Below are positions 1-9,215 of a stretch of DNA of 64,000 nucleotides, in pieces; positions within the stretch are counted from its first letter, which is position 1; every line of letters begins with the position of its first letter. Source of the DNA: an uncultured Bryobacterales bacterium (lineage in GTDB: Bacteria > Acidobacteriota > Terriglobia > Bryobacterales > UBA6623); the NCBI GenBank assembly GCA_951813605.1, contig OX638379.1, positions 5,344,062 to 5,408,061 on the forward strand, read 5' to 3'. Position numbers and translations under genes: made by a program. The notes under the pieces are model-generated. The model ran no database searches. It was not told the DNA's origin and saw only the letters and a program-made list of their open reading frames with translations.

Positions 1-603
1 GCCGATGAAGCGAAGATCCCCGCCGTCGTCGCCGCCACCAAGCTAGCGAATGCGTCGGTCGTTCCGACGATGGCGTTGTGGGAGACATTCAACGCCGACT
101 TGCCTGTGGAGCACTACACGAGCTTCGACGAGTTAAAGTACATGCGGCGGGAGACAGTTGACCGATGGATCGAATCGCAGAAAGGGCGGCGAGAACGCTT
201 GAATTCCGAAGCGGGCGCCCGCGTCATCGAGATTCGCAAGAAGGTGCTCCGGGCGCTGCAGGAGGAGGGGGCGCGTATCGTTTTTGGCACGGACGCCCCG
301 CAGGTCTTTAGCGTTCCGGGATTTTCTATCCATCGTGAGATTGAAATCATGGCAGCGGCCGGAATGACGCCGTACGAGATCATTGCGTCAGGTACGCGAA
401 ACGCGGCCGAGCACTTCGGCACTAACGAATTCGGTCAAGTCGCGGTCGGCACTCGCGCGGACCTTTTGCTGCTCGAGGCTAACCCGTTCGATGATGCCTC
501 GAACATAGCCCGCCAAGCAGGCGTGATGGTGCGAGGCCGCTGGATGCCGAGAGAGGAGATTCAGGCCGAGCTGGAGGAACTCGCTGCAAGTGCGGGGAAC
601 TGA
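1..603 (+). CDS. Amidohydrolase family protein, C-terminal part (cut by window edge)
   Basis: The frame is open from base 1, so the N-terminus lies outside the window; about 200 residues are visible. The C-terminal half has the hallmarks of a metal-dependent amidohydrolase: an FGTDAP segment carrying the usual late metal-binding Asp, then a helix pair with AAGMTPYEIIASGTRNAAE, then the composite-domain tail G-xVAVGTRADLLLLEANPF that follows the barrel in imidazolonepropionase/prolidase-like enzymes. The substrate cannot be told from this fragment. It ends 350 bp before the remnant on the opposite strand and has no operon partner in the window. Confidence 0.85.
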   Translation, partial: ADEAKIPAVVAATKLANASVVPTMALWETFNADLPVEHYTSFDELKYMRRETVDRWIESQKGRRERLNSEAGARVIEIRKKVLRALQEEGARIVFGTDAPQVFSVPGFSIHREIEIMAAAGMTPYEIIASGTRNAAEHFGTNEFGQVAVGTRADLLLLEANPFDDASNIARQAGVMVRGRWMPREEIQAELEELAASAGN

Positions 604-951
604 CTCGCAACCCGAGGCCCCGCGAGCCGCGAAGCATTTGCGGCTTGCGGTAGCGTTCGGCCCGCTGGGCAAGCGCTTCGAGCCATGTATTGCGGCTGTC
701 AGCGGCCGAGCATTCCAAGGCATCGGTTTCGCTTCGAGACGCTCGAGCGTCGATTCGGATCAGAGCCTTCCGCGGGTTCGCTGCCACGTAAGAATCCATG
801 CGCTGCGGCGCGCTAGGTAGAGCGGGCGGGCCCGGGCGCCGCTGCAAGCAGCTTCGAATCCCAGTGCACCGCAAGGTTCGCTGAAGCAATTGCTTCGGCG
901 CTCCTCAGTTCGGACAATCCTGGGGTGGTGCGCAGCGGGCATCGCGCCAGT
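604..951. other. Intergenic stretch, possibly decayed
   Basis: I see no convincing gene here. The minus-strand frame over about 600-800 reads as plausible protein without a start or a recognisable family, so it may be a fossil of a lost gene. A GGTAGAGCG next to TTCGAATCC near 816-860 mimics tRNA arms, but the stems do not pair. Confidence 0.3.
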
Positions 952-2062
952 CTAATTGGGCCGGAAACTCCAGCGCATTCCGACCCGGAACGTCCTCCCG
1001 AAATCGGTGCGGTAAAACGTGGGCTGCGCGTCCTTCAAGTGCGAATCGGTCGAGTCAAGCAGATTGTCAAACGCGAAATACGTCTCCAGGCCCGCCTTGA
1101 TCGGCTTGGCCGCATACCAGTCCCACACTTGGTAGGCATCGCTGACCACAGTTCGAAAGATATCACCAACCACTCCTTGGCGCCCGCCCGCAATCGGCCA
1201 CTTGCCGAAGTAGGTGCCGCGCGGAACTCAAGAAGCCGGACCACCAATTCACCAGAAATCCCGTGTCCCCTCGCAAGCTGAATGTGCCGAGCGATCCGCC
1301 GGACGCATTGAAATTTGCGTCGAAGCGTTCTCGGGGATCGCGCGTAATCAATTTGATTACGCCTCCGATGGCATCCGAGCCGTAGAGTGCCGACGACGCG
1401 CCTTTCACAACCTCGATCCGATCCAGACGATTCGTGGATTGACGATCCATGTTGAGGATGCCCTCCTTGATACCGCGGGCACCTACAACTGGGTATCCAT
1501 CTAGGAGCACAAGAGATTGTCGCGAATCAATTCCTTGGATCTGGGTCTCGGAACGCGTGCCAGACGAGCCGCTCCGCGTGACAATTCCGGATTCCTCCGT
1601 AAGGACATCGCTGACCCTTTCGTAACCGGAATCAACGATTTGATTCCTCGAAATCATAGCGACCCGTGCAACTGAATCCTCGGCCAGTTCCGTCTCGCGA
1701 GAGCCCGAAACTACCACAGAATGCGATAGGATTGCAGGCGCGAGACGCAAGACGATGACCTTATCGCGGTCCTGCGGAAGAGCAATCTCCACCGAAGAGG
1801 TCTCGAAACCTGGCAGCGCAGCGCTGATGCGGTATCGGCCATCCCGCAAGTCAACTAGGAAAGCGCCGTGCTTGGAACTTCGGGATGCCGTTTGCAGCCC
1901 GGTTTTCAGGTTGTTCGCGAAGACGGTCGCTCCGTGCAAAGTTGCGCCAAATATGTCTCGTACTTGGACTGACGTTGAAAATTCAGTTTGGGCTGCGGTG
2001 ATCCACGCGTAGAACAGAGCGAGCGCCAAACATCGAATTGCGTTCAGAATTGCATTCTTCAT
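952..2062 (-). pseudogene. TonB-dependent receptor remnant with the barrel deleted
   Basis: From the ATG at 2062 the product has a signal peptide ending near AAQ, a carboxypeptidase-regulatory-like domain (about residues 25-110), and a TonB plug with LLDGYPVVGARGIKEG and SALYGSDAIGGVIKLITR. This is a normal start for a vitamin B12/siderophore-type receptor. Around 1220-1260 the frame loses similarity. The sequence resumes in a different frame as a receptor C-terminus (GTYFGKWPIAGG, then FAFDNLLDS, ending GRTFRVGMRWSF at 955). A receptor of this class needs some 350-450 more residues of beta-barrel between the two parts, so an internal deletion plus frame change has destroyed it. A pair of short secreted proteins is a much less likely alternative. 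Confidence 0.75.
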
Positions 2063-2405
2063 CGAAAGCGCAACGTGCTTGGGCAAATGGACTTGAGGGC
2101 ATTATCGCAGAAGCGTTGGAGGATCCCGCTTACCGCAAGACGGGAAGAGGGGAGTCTCGTGCCGCGCTTCGCTGCTTGAGTTTCACGCTCCAGTTCAAGC
2201 AAGGACCGGGCCGATTCCTTCTGCCTAGTTCGGCGGTTCCAGGCAAGCTTTCTGCAACCCGAGTCGGCGGCACGCCGGTTTCCGCAATTCCTCAGCCCCG
2301 GAAGCTTGTGGCGCACCCGGCATGATCCGAGGCCGCCGACGCGCCCCGCGAGCCTGCCGGCATCTTCCAGGCGGTCCGCGATCCGCCGCGAGCGCGTGCA
2401 AACGC
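2063..2405. other. Intergenic stretch, no gene seen
   Basis: About 340 bp between the receptor remnant and the epoxide hydrolase, both on the minus strand. The open frames crossing it are shadows with no family features. No terminator with a T-tract is visible. Confidence 0.3.
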
Positions 2406-3641
2406 CTAGCGAAGGCTGCGGAAGAACTTGGTCACGTCCTCCAGAAAGAGTTCTGGCTCTTCCATTGCGGCGAAATGGCCGCCCCGGGGCATCTCGGTCC
2501 ACTGGACGACGTTGTAGCGCGCCTCGACCCATTTGCGCGGCGAGAAGAATATCTCGCCCGGGAAGACCGCGACGGCGGTTGCGACCTCTGTTGGTCCCGG
2601 CCGGCGCCCGCTGCGCCTAGACTCGTAGTAGAGACGCACGGCAGAAGGCATGCTCTCGGTCACCCAGTAGAGCATGATGTTCGTTAAGAGCTGATCCTTT
2701 GTGAAGCGACTCTCGACGTCGCCGCCGCAATCGCTCCACGTGCGGAATTTCTCGACGATCCAAGCGGCTAGCCCGGCGGGCGAGTCGTTCAGGCCGTAGG
2801 CGAGCGTCAAGGGCTTGGTGCCTTGGATGTAGCCGTAGGCGTTCTCGCCTTGCCACCAGGCGGCGCGCTCCTTGTGACGCTTGAGCTCCCAGTCGGGAAT
2901 GCCTTCCTCGGGGTTCGCCATGTCATTGGGCGGACCGCCTCCGACCATGTTGAGGTGGATGCCGATCAGGCTTTCCGGGTAATCCCGCGCGAGCCAAGAC
3001 GACACGCTCGAGCCCCAGTCCCCTCCCTGGGCGCCGTAGCGATCGTAGCCGAGCCTATCCATGAGCTTGGCGACGACGCCCGCAACGCTATCGACGCTCA
3101 TTCCGCGATTGCGCGACGGCCCGGAAAACCCGTACCCGGGCATCGACGGGAGAACGACGTGGAAGGCATCCTCCGCCTTGCCTCCATGCGCGACCGGGTC
3201 CGTGAGCGGACCGATGACATCTATGAACTCGTAAACCGACCCCGGCCATCCGTGCGTGATGACTAGTGGCACTGCGCCGTCCTCCTTCGAGCGCACATGG
3301 ACGAAGTGCATGTCGATACCTTCGATCTCGGTCTTGAAGTGCGGAAGTCCGTTGAGCTGGGCTTCGTGCCTGCGCCAGTCGTATTCCACGCGCCAGTACT
3401 CTAGGAGCTCTTCCATGAAGGCCCTGTCGGCCCCGTAGTCCCAGCCCGAGCCGGTAATTTGGTCTGGCAGCCGTGTCCGCTCCAAGCGGGCTTTCAGGTC
3501 CGCGAGCGTGGAGTCCTCGACATGGATCGTGAATTCTTGCACCTGAGAGCATCCTCCCACAACGGGCAAAGCGAGCAGAAAGGCGAGTACGGGGCGGACC
3601 ACCCAGCCATTGTAGTAAACACGAGAACCAATTCGTTCCAT
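2406..3641 (-). CDS. Epoxide hydrolase (EHN-domain alpha/beta hydrolase), exported
   Basis: 411 residues, the usual size for the microsomal/juvenile-hormone-type epoxide hydrolase family. Residues 1-31 look like a signal peptide, with a near-lipobox VGGC at 28-31, so the enzyme may be a periplasmic lipoprotein. The N-terminal EHN domain (about 35-125) precedes the alpha/beta hydrolase core. Visible motifs are the HGWPGS oxyanion loop, GGDWGSSVS with the nucleophilic Asp, and RGGHFAAMEEP near the C-terminus with the catalytic His. The family opens epoxides to diols through a covalent ester; the natural substrate is unknown. There is no operon partner. No clear ribosome-binding site precedes the ATG, so the start could be slightly further in. 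Confidence 0.9.
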   Translation of the reverse strand: MERIGSRVYYNGWVVRPVLAFLLALPVVGGCSQVQEFTIHVEDSTLADLKARLERTRLPDQITGSGWDYGADRAFMEELLEYWRVEYDWRRHEAQLNGLPHFKTEIEGIDMHFVHVRSKEDGAVPLVITHGWPGSVYEFIDVIGPLTDPVAHGGKAEDAFHVVLPSMPGYGFSGPSRNRGMSVDSVAGVVAKLMDRLGYDRYGAQGGDWGSSVSSWLARDYPESLIGIHLNMVGGGPPNDMANPEEGIPDWELKRHKERAAWWQGENAYGYIQGTKPLTLAYGLNDSPAGLAAWIVEKFRTWSDCGGDVESRFTKDQLLTNIMLYWVTESMPSAVRLYYESRRSGRRPGPTEVATAVAVFPGEIFFSPRKWVEARYNVVQWTEMPRGGHFAAMEEPELFLEDVTKFFRSLR

Positions 3642-4721
3642 TGATCGGAGGCCCGTTCATGATTCTCCGTGCATCGCTGAAGGACTACGCAATTCGTGAA
3701 TCCAAGCTGTCACGAAGAAACTTAGCCGTTTGACCAAGATTTCAGATCGAATTCTCTTGACAAACTGCTTTCATGCTCCATCAATTCATCCACATACGAA
3801 GCAGGATCTTGCCATCAATTCCGCCAAATTCTTTCCAACTATAAGCGTATGTAGAAACACAATATACGGTTAAATCAAGCGGTCATATTACGATATGTAT
3901 AAGCTATATGCGGTTCCGAATGCAAGAACGTTGAGCTCCCTTCCAGTTCGGTTACGGCGTTTCTGTGAACCCGCATCCGAAGACAGAGGTTATACAAGTT
4001 TTCCGCTCGGATCTCGTCTTGCGTCGTTTCTCACGGGCCCATAGGCCCATCTCTGCTGCTGGGGCCAGCGTATTGGCAAAGCCAAGTCGTTCATAGCAAA
4101 CGCCGCCTGCGCCGCGGGCTTTCGCTTGCACCCGATTCAACGAATCGAGCCACTGCCGGGAATTCGCAGTGCTGGAAGCGAGCCCGTGTGTGAGGACTGC
4201 AACGCGGGCCCGCGACGCGTCGACATCGGACGCATTCTCGATGCGCGAACCGTGGCTCGCCGAAGGGCTCGGCCTCAACTAAGACCGGACCCCGGGGTGA
4301 AGGCCGAGCGCTCGCTTCCCCCAGCGCGCGACCAGGAGAGAATGCCCTGCTCAGGATCTGCCTCTTTGAAGATTTTGCGAACCAGCTTGCCGAGCACGGC
4401 ATCGCTGAGCTTGATCAGCCCGACGTGGCGAATGCTGCGCTAACGCGACCTCCGCAGCACGCTCCCGGCTGGGGAAGGTTCAAGATCTAGTGGGACCGAG
4501 CACTTCTTCTTAACCCCTCATCGGCGATCGGAGCAGTTCGAGCGGGCGGCTTCCAAACCGTCGCGTTTACAGTGCTGAATCGAAGAAGGAACCGAGAACT
4601 CGCGCACATTGCCGTCTAAATCGATGCGCGTTGTTGTATTTTGGACTTGGCGAACCGATTCCGTCCGACTCTATCGTGGCTTGAACGGCATCTCCCGCCG
4701 GGGCAGGGGCTTTCCCGAGTC
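3642..4721. other. 1-kb spacer: AT-rich segment plus gene fossils
   Basis: Bases 3660-3930 are strikingly AT-rich against a high-GC background. They hold a consensus-like TTGACA at 3757-3762 without a good -10 at the right distance, and a CATAT-TACG-ATATG inverted repeat near 3883-3900. From about 4100 the GC content returns to normal and coding-like fragments appear in shifting plus-strand frames: one ends with MREPWLAEGLGLN at about 4280, another ends GWGRFKI at about 4490. Neither has a start or full-length frame. I read this as decayed coding sequence, not an intact gene. Confidence 0.35.
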
Positions 4722-7367
4722 ATGCGTTCCCGGAATTCAAGTATCAATTCACCCAATCTATGGATTCCCTTTCTTGGGTGGTGCGCTGGACTAGCCGCAG
4801 CTCTTTGCGGCGCCATCCTGTCGAGTGTTCCGCTTCCTGCAGCGAATGCTCCCAAGCTGCCTCCGCCATCGACTCGGGACGTCAGCTTCCCTCGCGATAT
4901 CGAGCCGATCTTCGCCAAGCGCTGCCACGTTTGTCACGGTCCCGCACAGCAAATGCAGGGACTGCGCTTGGACCGTGGCATGGAAGCCTTGAAGGGAAGC
5001 TACGCCGGGCCGGTCATCGTTCCGGGCGACAGTGCCGGAAGCAAGCTGATTCAGATGGTTGCCGGTGCGCTTGACGGCAAGGTCATGCCGCCCACCGGGC
5101 AGGCCTTGACGCCTGACGAGATCGGATTGCTCCGGACTTGGATTGACCACGGCGCGGAGTGGCCCTCGTCGGATGGCGGGGCCGAGGGAAGCGACGCGCC
5201 GCAGCCCTCCCATTGGGCGTTCCGACCGGTAGCAATCTCGTCCGCCCCCGCCGTGCGTGACTCGGCTTGGCCAAGCAATCCGATTGACCGCTTCGTGCTG
5301 GCAAGGCTTGAGCGAGAGGGCGTTGGGCCGTCCCCTGAGGCGTCGCGACCGACGCTGATCCGGCGTCTCAGTCTCGACCTGACTGGACTTCCCCCCACCG
5401 CAAGGGAGGTAGAGGCGTTCGTAGAAGACAGTCGCCCGAACGCTTACCAGGACCTTGTGGACCGCCTGCTCGAGTCGCCGCATTACGCCGAGAAGTGGGC
5501 GCGGTTCTGGCTTGACCTCGCGCGGTACGCGGACAGTGACGGATTCCGGGGTGACAACTTCCGCCCGCACGCATGGCGTTACCGGCACTGGGTGATCCAA
5601 GCGTTCGACCGCGACATGCCATTCGACCAGTTCACGATCGAGCAGATCGCCGGCGATATCCTGCCGAATCGAACCGCCGATCAGCATGTCGCCACGGGTT
5701 TCCATCGCAACACGCCCACCAATACGGAGGGCGGTTCTGATCCGGAAGAGTGGCGCTTCGAGCAGGTCGTTAATCGGACGAACACGGTGGGCACCGTCTG
5801 GCTCGCACTGACCGTCGGCTGCGCGCAGTGCCACGACCACAAGTACGACTCCTTAACGCAAGCGGAGTACTATCGCCTCTTCGCTTTCTTCAACAACCTG
5901 GAGGAGGTCGATATCGACGCGCCGCTGCCCGGCGAGCGCGGCCCGTACCTCGCGGCTCTGCCAGCCTACCAGCGCCAGCGCCGCGAGTTGCTGGAGGAGC
6001 ACGAGGTCTTTGAGCGCAAGCCGCCTTGGGAGGAGAAAGTTCTCTGGGCCGCGGCCCATCCCGGGGAATCCGCCGAGTGGGACGTTACCTTCGACGAGCT
6101 TCGCACCTACGTCAATCTCGGTGAGAGGATCATCCGCACACCGCCTGAACGCCGGTCCGTGCGGCACGAGAAGGCCCTGACTGACTTCTTCGTCCGCGAG
6201 TACGGTCGCGTCCTTTCCAAGGGAGAATACGACAGACTCGGTTACTCGGAACTATCCAAGAGTCTCGCCGAGCTCGACCGGTCACTGCCGCGCTTCGGGG
6301 AAGCGCAAGCGGTGCATCCCGAGGAGCGACCCCGACAAACCCACGTGTACCTAGGGGGCAGCTACAAGGCACCCGGCATCCCTGTCGATCCGGGGTTGCC
6401 CGCTTGGCTCCCCGCGGCGTCGCGTTCGAATGGCCTGACTAGGATCGACCTCGCCAATTGGCTCGTCTCGCCCGAAAACCCGCTCACCCCGCGAGTCGCC
6501 GCAAACCGGGTCTGGCAGGAGCTTTTTGGTCGCGGCTTGGTTCCGAGTTCCGAGAACTTCGGCAGTCAGGGCGACAAGCCATCTCACCCGGAATTGCTGG
6601 ACTGGCTTGCTTCGCAATTTGTCCGCCAGGGTTGGAGCTGGAAGCGGCTTATCAAGACCGTGGTGATGTCGTCTACGTATCGGCAGTCTTCGCACATTCG
6701 GGCGGATCTCGAGACTCGGGACCCGGACAACGCGCTGCTGGCGCGGCAAGCACGTCTGAGACTGCCCGCCGAGTTGATCCGGGACTCTTCGCTGGCGGTG
6801 AGCGGCTTGATTGATACCCGCATCGGGGGACGGAGCGTGCGACCGCCCCAGCCGGAGGGTGCGAGAAGAATGGGAAGTTCGGATGACGGCGGCTGGAAGG
6901 TGAGCGAGGGGCCGGAAAGGTATCGTCGCGGCATGTACATCCAGTACCAGCGGATGGCCCCGTATCCGCTGCTCAGCACCTTCGACATGCCCGACACGTA
7001 CGAGCCGGCTTGCCGCCGAGGCCGGTCAAACACCCCACTCCAAGCCCTCAATCTGCTGAACGATCCGGTATTCCTCGAAGCCGCCCAGGCGCTGGCCGCC
7101 CGCGCCGTCACGGAATTCGAGGGAGATTTAGGGCGCCGGCTGCGCCAACTGTTCCGGCTATGCCTAGCCCGCGATCCGGAATCATCGGAGATGGATTCCC
7201 TCCAGACGTCGTGGGAGAGCCAGCGCGCGATCCTGGAACGCCATCCCGATGCGGTAGAGCAGCTCTTCGCTGTCGAGATTCCGGGCGTCGACCGGTTGGA
7301 CGGTGCTACCTGGGTGACTCTAGGCAGCGCGATTCTCAACCTGGATGAGTTTCTGACGAGGGAGTGA
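4722..7367 (+). CDS. Planctomycete-type cytochrome protein with DUF1549 and DUF1553 (PSCyt1/PSCyt2/PSD1)
   Basis: The ATG at 4722 gives 881 residues starting with a basic stretch and one hydrophobic segment, so the protein is exported or anchored. A TTG 81 bp upstream in frame is possible but has no ribosome-binding site. The planctomycete cytochrome domain (about 45-150) has the heme c motif CHVCH followed by a late MPP. DUF1549 (about 180-400) contains the conserved GCAQCHDHKYD, a second CxxCH. DUF1553 (about 570-850) contains SPENPLTPRVAANRVWQ and the QALNLLNDP region. Members are found in Planctomycetes, Verrucomicrobia and Acidobacteria beside DUF1501 proteins, as here; their biochemical role is not established, but polysaccharide- or sulfatase-related periplasmic redox work has been proposed. 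Confidence 0.9.
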   Translation: MRSRNSSINSPNLWIPFLGWCAGLAAALCGAILSSVPLPAANAPKLPPPSTRDVSFPRDIEPIFAKRCHVCHGPAQQMQGLRLDRGMEALKGSYAGPVIVPGDSAGSKLIQMVAGALDGKVMPPTGQALTPDEIGLLRTWIDHGAEWPSSDGGAEGSDAPQPSHWAFRPVAISSAPAVRDSAWPSNPIDRFVLARLEREGVGPSPEASRPTLIRRLSLDLTGLPPTAREVEAFVEDSRPNAYQDLVDRLLESPHYAEKWARFWLDLARYADSDGFRGDNFRPHAWRYRHWVIQAFDRDMPFDQFTIEQIAGDILPNRTADQHVATGFHRNTPTNTEGGSDPEEWRFEQVVNRTNTVGTVWLALTVGCAQCHDHKYDSLTQAEYYRLFAFFNNLEEVDIDAPLPGERGPYLAALPAYQRQRRELLEEHEVFERKPPWEEKVLWAAAHPGESAEWDVTFDELRTYVNLGERIIRTPPERRSVRHEKALTDFFVREYGRVLSKGEYDRLGYSELSKSLAELDRSLPRFGEAQAVHPEERPRQTHVYLGGSYKAPGIPVDPGLPAWLPAASRSNGLTRIDLANWLVSPENPLTPRVAANRVWQELFGRGLVPSSENFGSQGDKPSHPELLDWLASQFVRQGWSWKRLIKTVVMSSTYRQSSHIRADLETRDPDNALLARQARLRLPAELIRDSSLAVSGLIDTRIGGRSVRPPQPEGARRMGSSDDGGWKVSEGPERYRRGMYIQYQRMAPYPLLSTFDMPDTYEPACRRGRSNTPLQALNLLNDPVFLEAAQALAARAVTEFEGDLGRRLRQLFRLCLARDPESSEMDSLQTSWESQRAILERHPDAVEQLFAVEIPGVDRLDGATWVTLGSAILNLDEFLTRE

Positions 7368-7372
7368 GTGCA

Positions 7373-8806
7373 ATGAATCGATTCGACCGTCGTCGCATTC
7401 TCGCTCGACGCCGGTTCCTCGACAACTGTTCCGGAGGACTCGGCGCGGCCGCCCTGGCGCACCTGCTCGGGACCGAGGGCCGGACCGCAGCTGTCGCGCG
7501 CGATGCCAACCCGCTTGCCGTTAAGCAGCCGCACTTCGCTCCGAGGGCTAGGAACGCGATCCTGATCTATCAGTCGGGCGCGCCCAGCCAGCTGGACATG
7601 TTCGATCCGAAGCCCGCTCTTGCCAAGTGGTCCGGTCAATCACTGCCGGAATCCCTCACCAAGGATCTCAAGCTTGCGTTCATCAAGCCCAACGCCAAGA
7701 TCATGCCCAGTGCGCGAACGTTCCGCCACTACGGACGGAGCGGCATGGAGTTCTCGGACTGGGTGCCCCATCTCGGAGGCTGCGCCGACGACATTTGCAT
7801 GATCCGCACGATGCACACCGAGGCGTTCAACCACGATCCAGGGGCTCTTCTCCTCTCCACCGGCGTCACGCAATTCGGACGTCCCTCGTTTGGCTCGTGG
7901 GTCGCCTACGGGCTCGGCAGCGAGTCCCGCGACCTGCCGGGCTTCGTTGTCCTCGGATCGGGAAAGGGGCCGAACGCCGGTTCGAACATCTGGTCGAATG
8001 GATTCCTGCCGTCGGTGTACCAAGGCACGCGCTTTCGCTCTGTCGGTGATCCGATCCTCTACGTATCCAACCCCGGAGGGATCAACGACGAGCTGCAGCG
8101 AGCGCGGCTGGACACGATCCGGGACCTGAACGAGCATCGCTTCCAGAAGACCGGCGACATGGAGATCGCGGCCCGGATTGCGTCGTACGAGCTGGCCTTC
8201 CGAATGCAAATCGCGGTGCCGCGTCTGCTGGACTTCTCGAAGGAGCCGCGGCACGTGCTGGATTCTTACGGGATCGGAGAGGAGCCCGCGCACGCCTACG
8301 CCTCGAACTGCCTGCTGGCTCGCCGGATGGTCGAACAAGGCGTGCGATTCGTGATGCTGACCAACGGCGACTGGGACGACCACAAGGAACTCGACAAGGG
8401 CCACACGAAGAATTGCCAGATCGTAGACAAGCCCACTGCCGCCTTGGTCCAAGACCTCAAGCAGCGCGGCCTGCTCGATTCGACGCTCGTGATCTGGGCT
8501 AGCGAGTTCGGTCGGACGCCCATGGCGCAAATGGATCGGCAGGACGAGGCCCCGGGTCGGGACCACCATCCGGACTGCTTCAGCATGTGGCTCGCCGGAG
8601 GGGGCATCGCGGGGGGCCGGGTCGTCGGCAGGACGGACGAAATCGGGCTCAAGCCCGTTGAAGACAAGGTCCATGTACACGACCTTCAGGCGACGCTGCT
8701 GCACTGCTTGGGCTTCGACCACGAGAAACTGACCTACCGGCACCAAGGTCGTGATTTCCGCCTGACCGATGTCGGCGGGCAGGTCGCGGAAAAGCTCTTG
8801 GCTTAG
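7373..8806 (+). CDS. DUF1501 protein with Tat-like leader
   Basis: The ATG at 7373 is chosen because GAGGGAG sits about 9 bp upstream; a GTG at 7364 overlapping the stop of the previous gene is also in frame. The product (477 residues) begins with an Arg-rich stretch (RRILARRRFLDN) and a Gly/Ala-rich hydrophobic segment, consistent with Tat export. The rest is a full DUF1501 domain, a sulfatase/alkaline-phosphatase-like fold, with SGAPSQLDMFDPKP, NHDPGALLLSTG, NGDWDDH and ASEFGRTPMAQ. It is translationally coupled to the DUF1549/DUF1553 gene and the two families almost always occur together, so they very likely form one system. The reaction is unknown. Confidence 0.9.
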   Translation: MNRFDRRRILARRRFLDNCSGGLGAAALAHLLGTEGRTAAVARDANPLAVKQPHFAPRARNAILIYQSGAPSQLDMFDPKPALAKWSGQSLPESLTKDLKLAFIKPNAKIMPSARTFRHYGRSGMEFSDWVPHLGGCADDICMIRTMHTEAFNHDPGALLLSTGVTQFGRPSFGSWVAYGLGSESRDLPGFVVLGSGKGPNAGSNIWSNGFLPSVYQGTRFRSVGDPILYVSNPGGINDELQRARLDTIRDLNEHRFQKTGDMEIAARIASYELAFRMQIAVPRLLDFSKEPRHVLDSYGIGEEPAHAYASNCLLARRMVEQGVRFVMLTNGDWDDHKELDKGHTKNCQIVDKPTAALVQDLKQRGLLDSTLVIWASEFGRTPMAQMDRQDEAPGRDHHPDCFSMWLAGGGIAGGRVVGRTDEIGLKPVEDKVHVHDLQATLLHCLGFDHEKLTYRHQGRDFRLTDVGGQVAEKLLA

Positions 8807-8923
8807 CGGGGGCGGCCCCGTAGGCGGTCCGAATCCCTCTGGCCTCGCTTCCAGGGCTGGTACCGATAGACGCTGGGCAGCGGAACGTCCTATAGTGGGA
8901 GTAGCGGAGTACAGGGCGGACAG

Positions 8924-9154
8924 ATGAGCAAGACAAGCAAGGCCCAGAACCTCGACGTTCCTGCGGTGAACCCGCAAGTGATCGACGCCGCCCGCGATTA
9001 CGTTTTCGAACCGAAGCCAGTCAGCCAGTTTCCCTGCAGGGTTTGCGGCACCTCAGGTGCCACAGAGAGTTCCGACGGTCTCTGCTGGGTGTGCCGGCGC
9101 CTAAAGATCAGTGCGTGGCGCGATTCGGACGCGCAAGATGCGTCAAGCGAGTAA
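8924..9154 (+). CDS. Small zinc-ribbon-like protein, unknown function
   Basis: 76 residues with CRVCG at about 38-42 and CWVC at about 55-58, a CxxC-x(13)-CxxC spacing that fits one treble-clef or ribbon zinc site. It has a purine-rich GGGCGGA ahead of the ATG and a TATAGT hexamer at 8891-8896, 28 bp upstream. The N-terminal half is not hydrophobic, so the protein is cytoplasmic. It lies 61 bp before asd on the same strand. I do not recognise the family. Confidence 0.6.
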   Translation: MSKTSKAQNLDVPAVNPQVIDAARDYVFEPKPVSQFPCRVCGTSGATESSDGLCWVCRRLKISAWRDSDAQDASSE

Positions 9155-9215
9155 AGGCCCTCGCCAAAGAATCGGGTGAGACCACGCTCTCCGGGGCTTA
9201 CGGAGGAGTTGTGTT

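Noticed and set aside
790..870. tRNA-like arms (GGTAGAGCG and TTCGAATCC)
   Set aside because: The flanking bases do not form the T-arm or acceptor stem, and there is no anticodon stem between them.
8815..8900. Terminator after the DUF1501 gene
   Set aside because: Only a 4-bp GC stem with no T-tract.
7640..8977. Long minus-strand ORF of 445 codons opposite the DUF1501 gene
   Set aside because: It mirrors the plus-strand gene, lacks recognisable domains and is typical of high-GC antisense frames.
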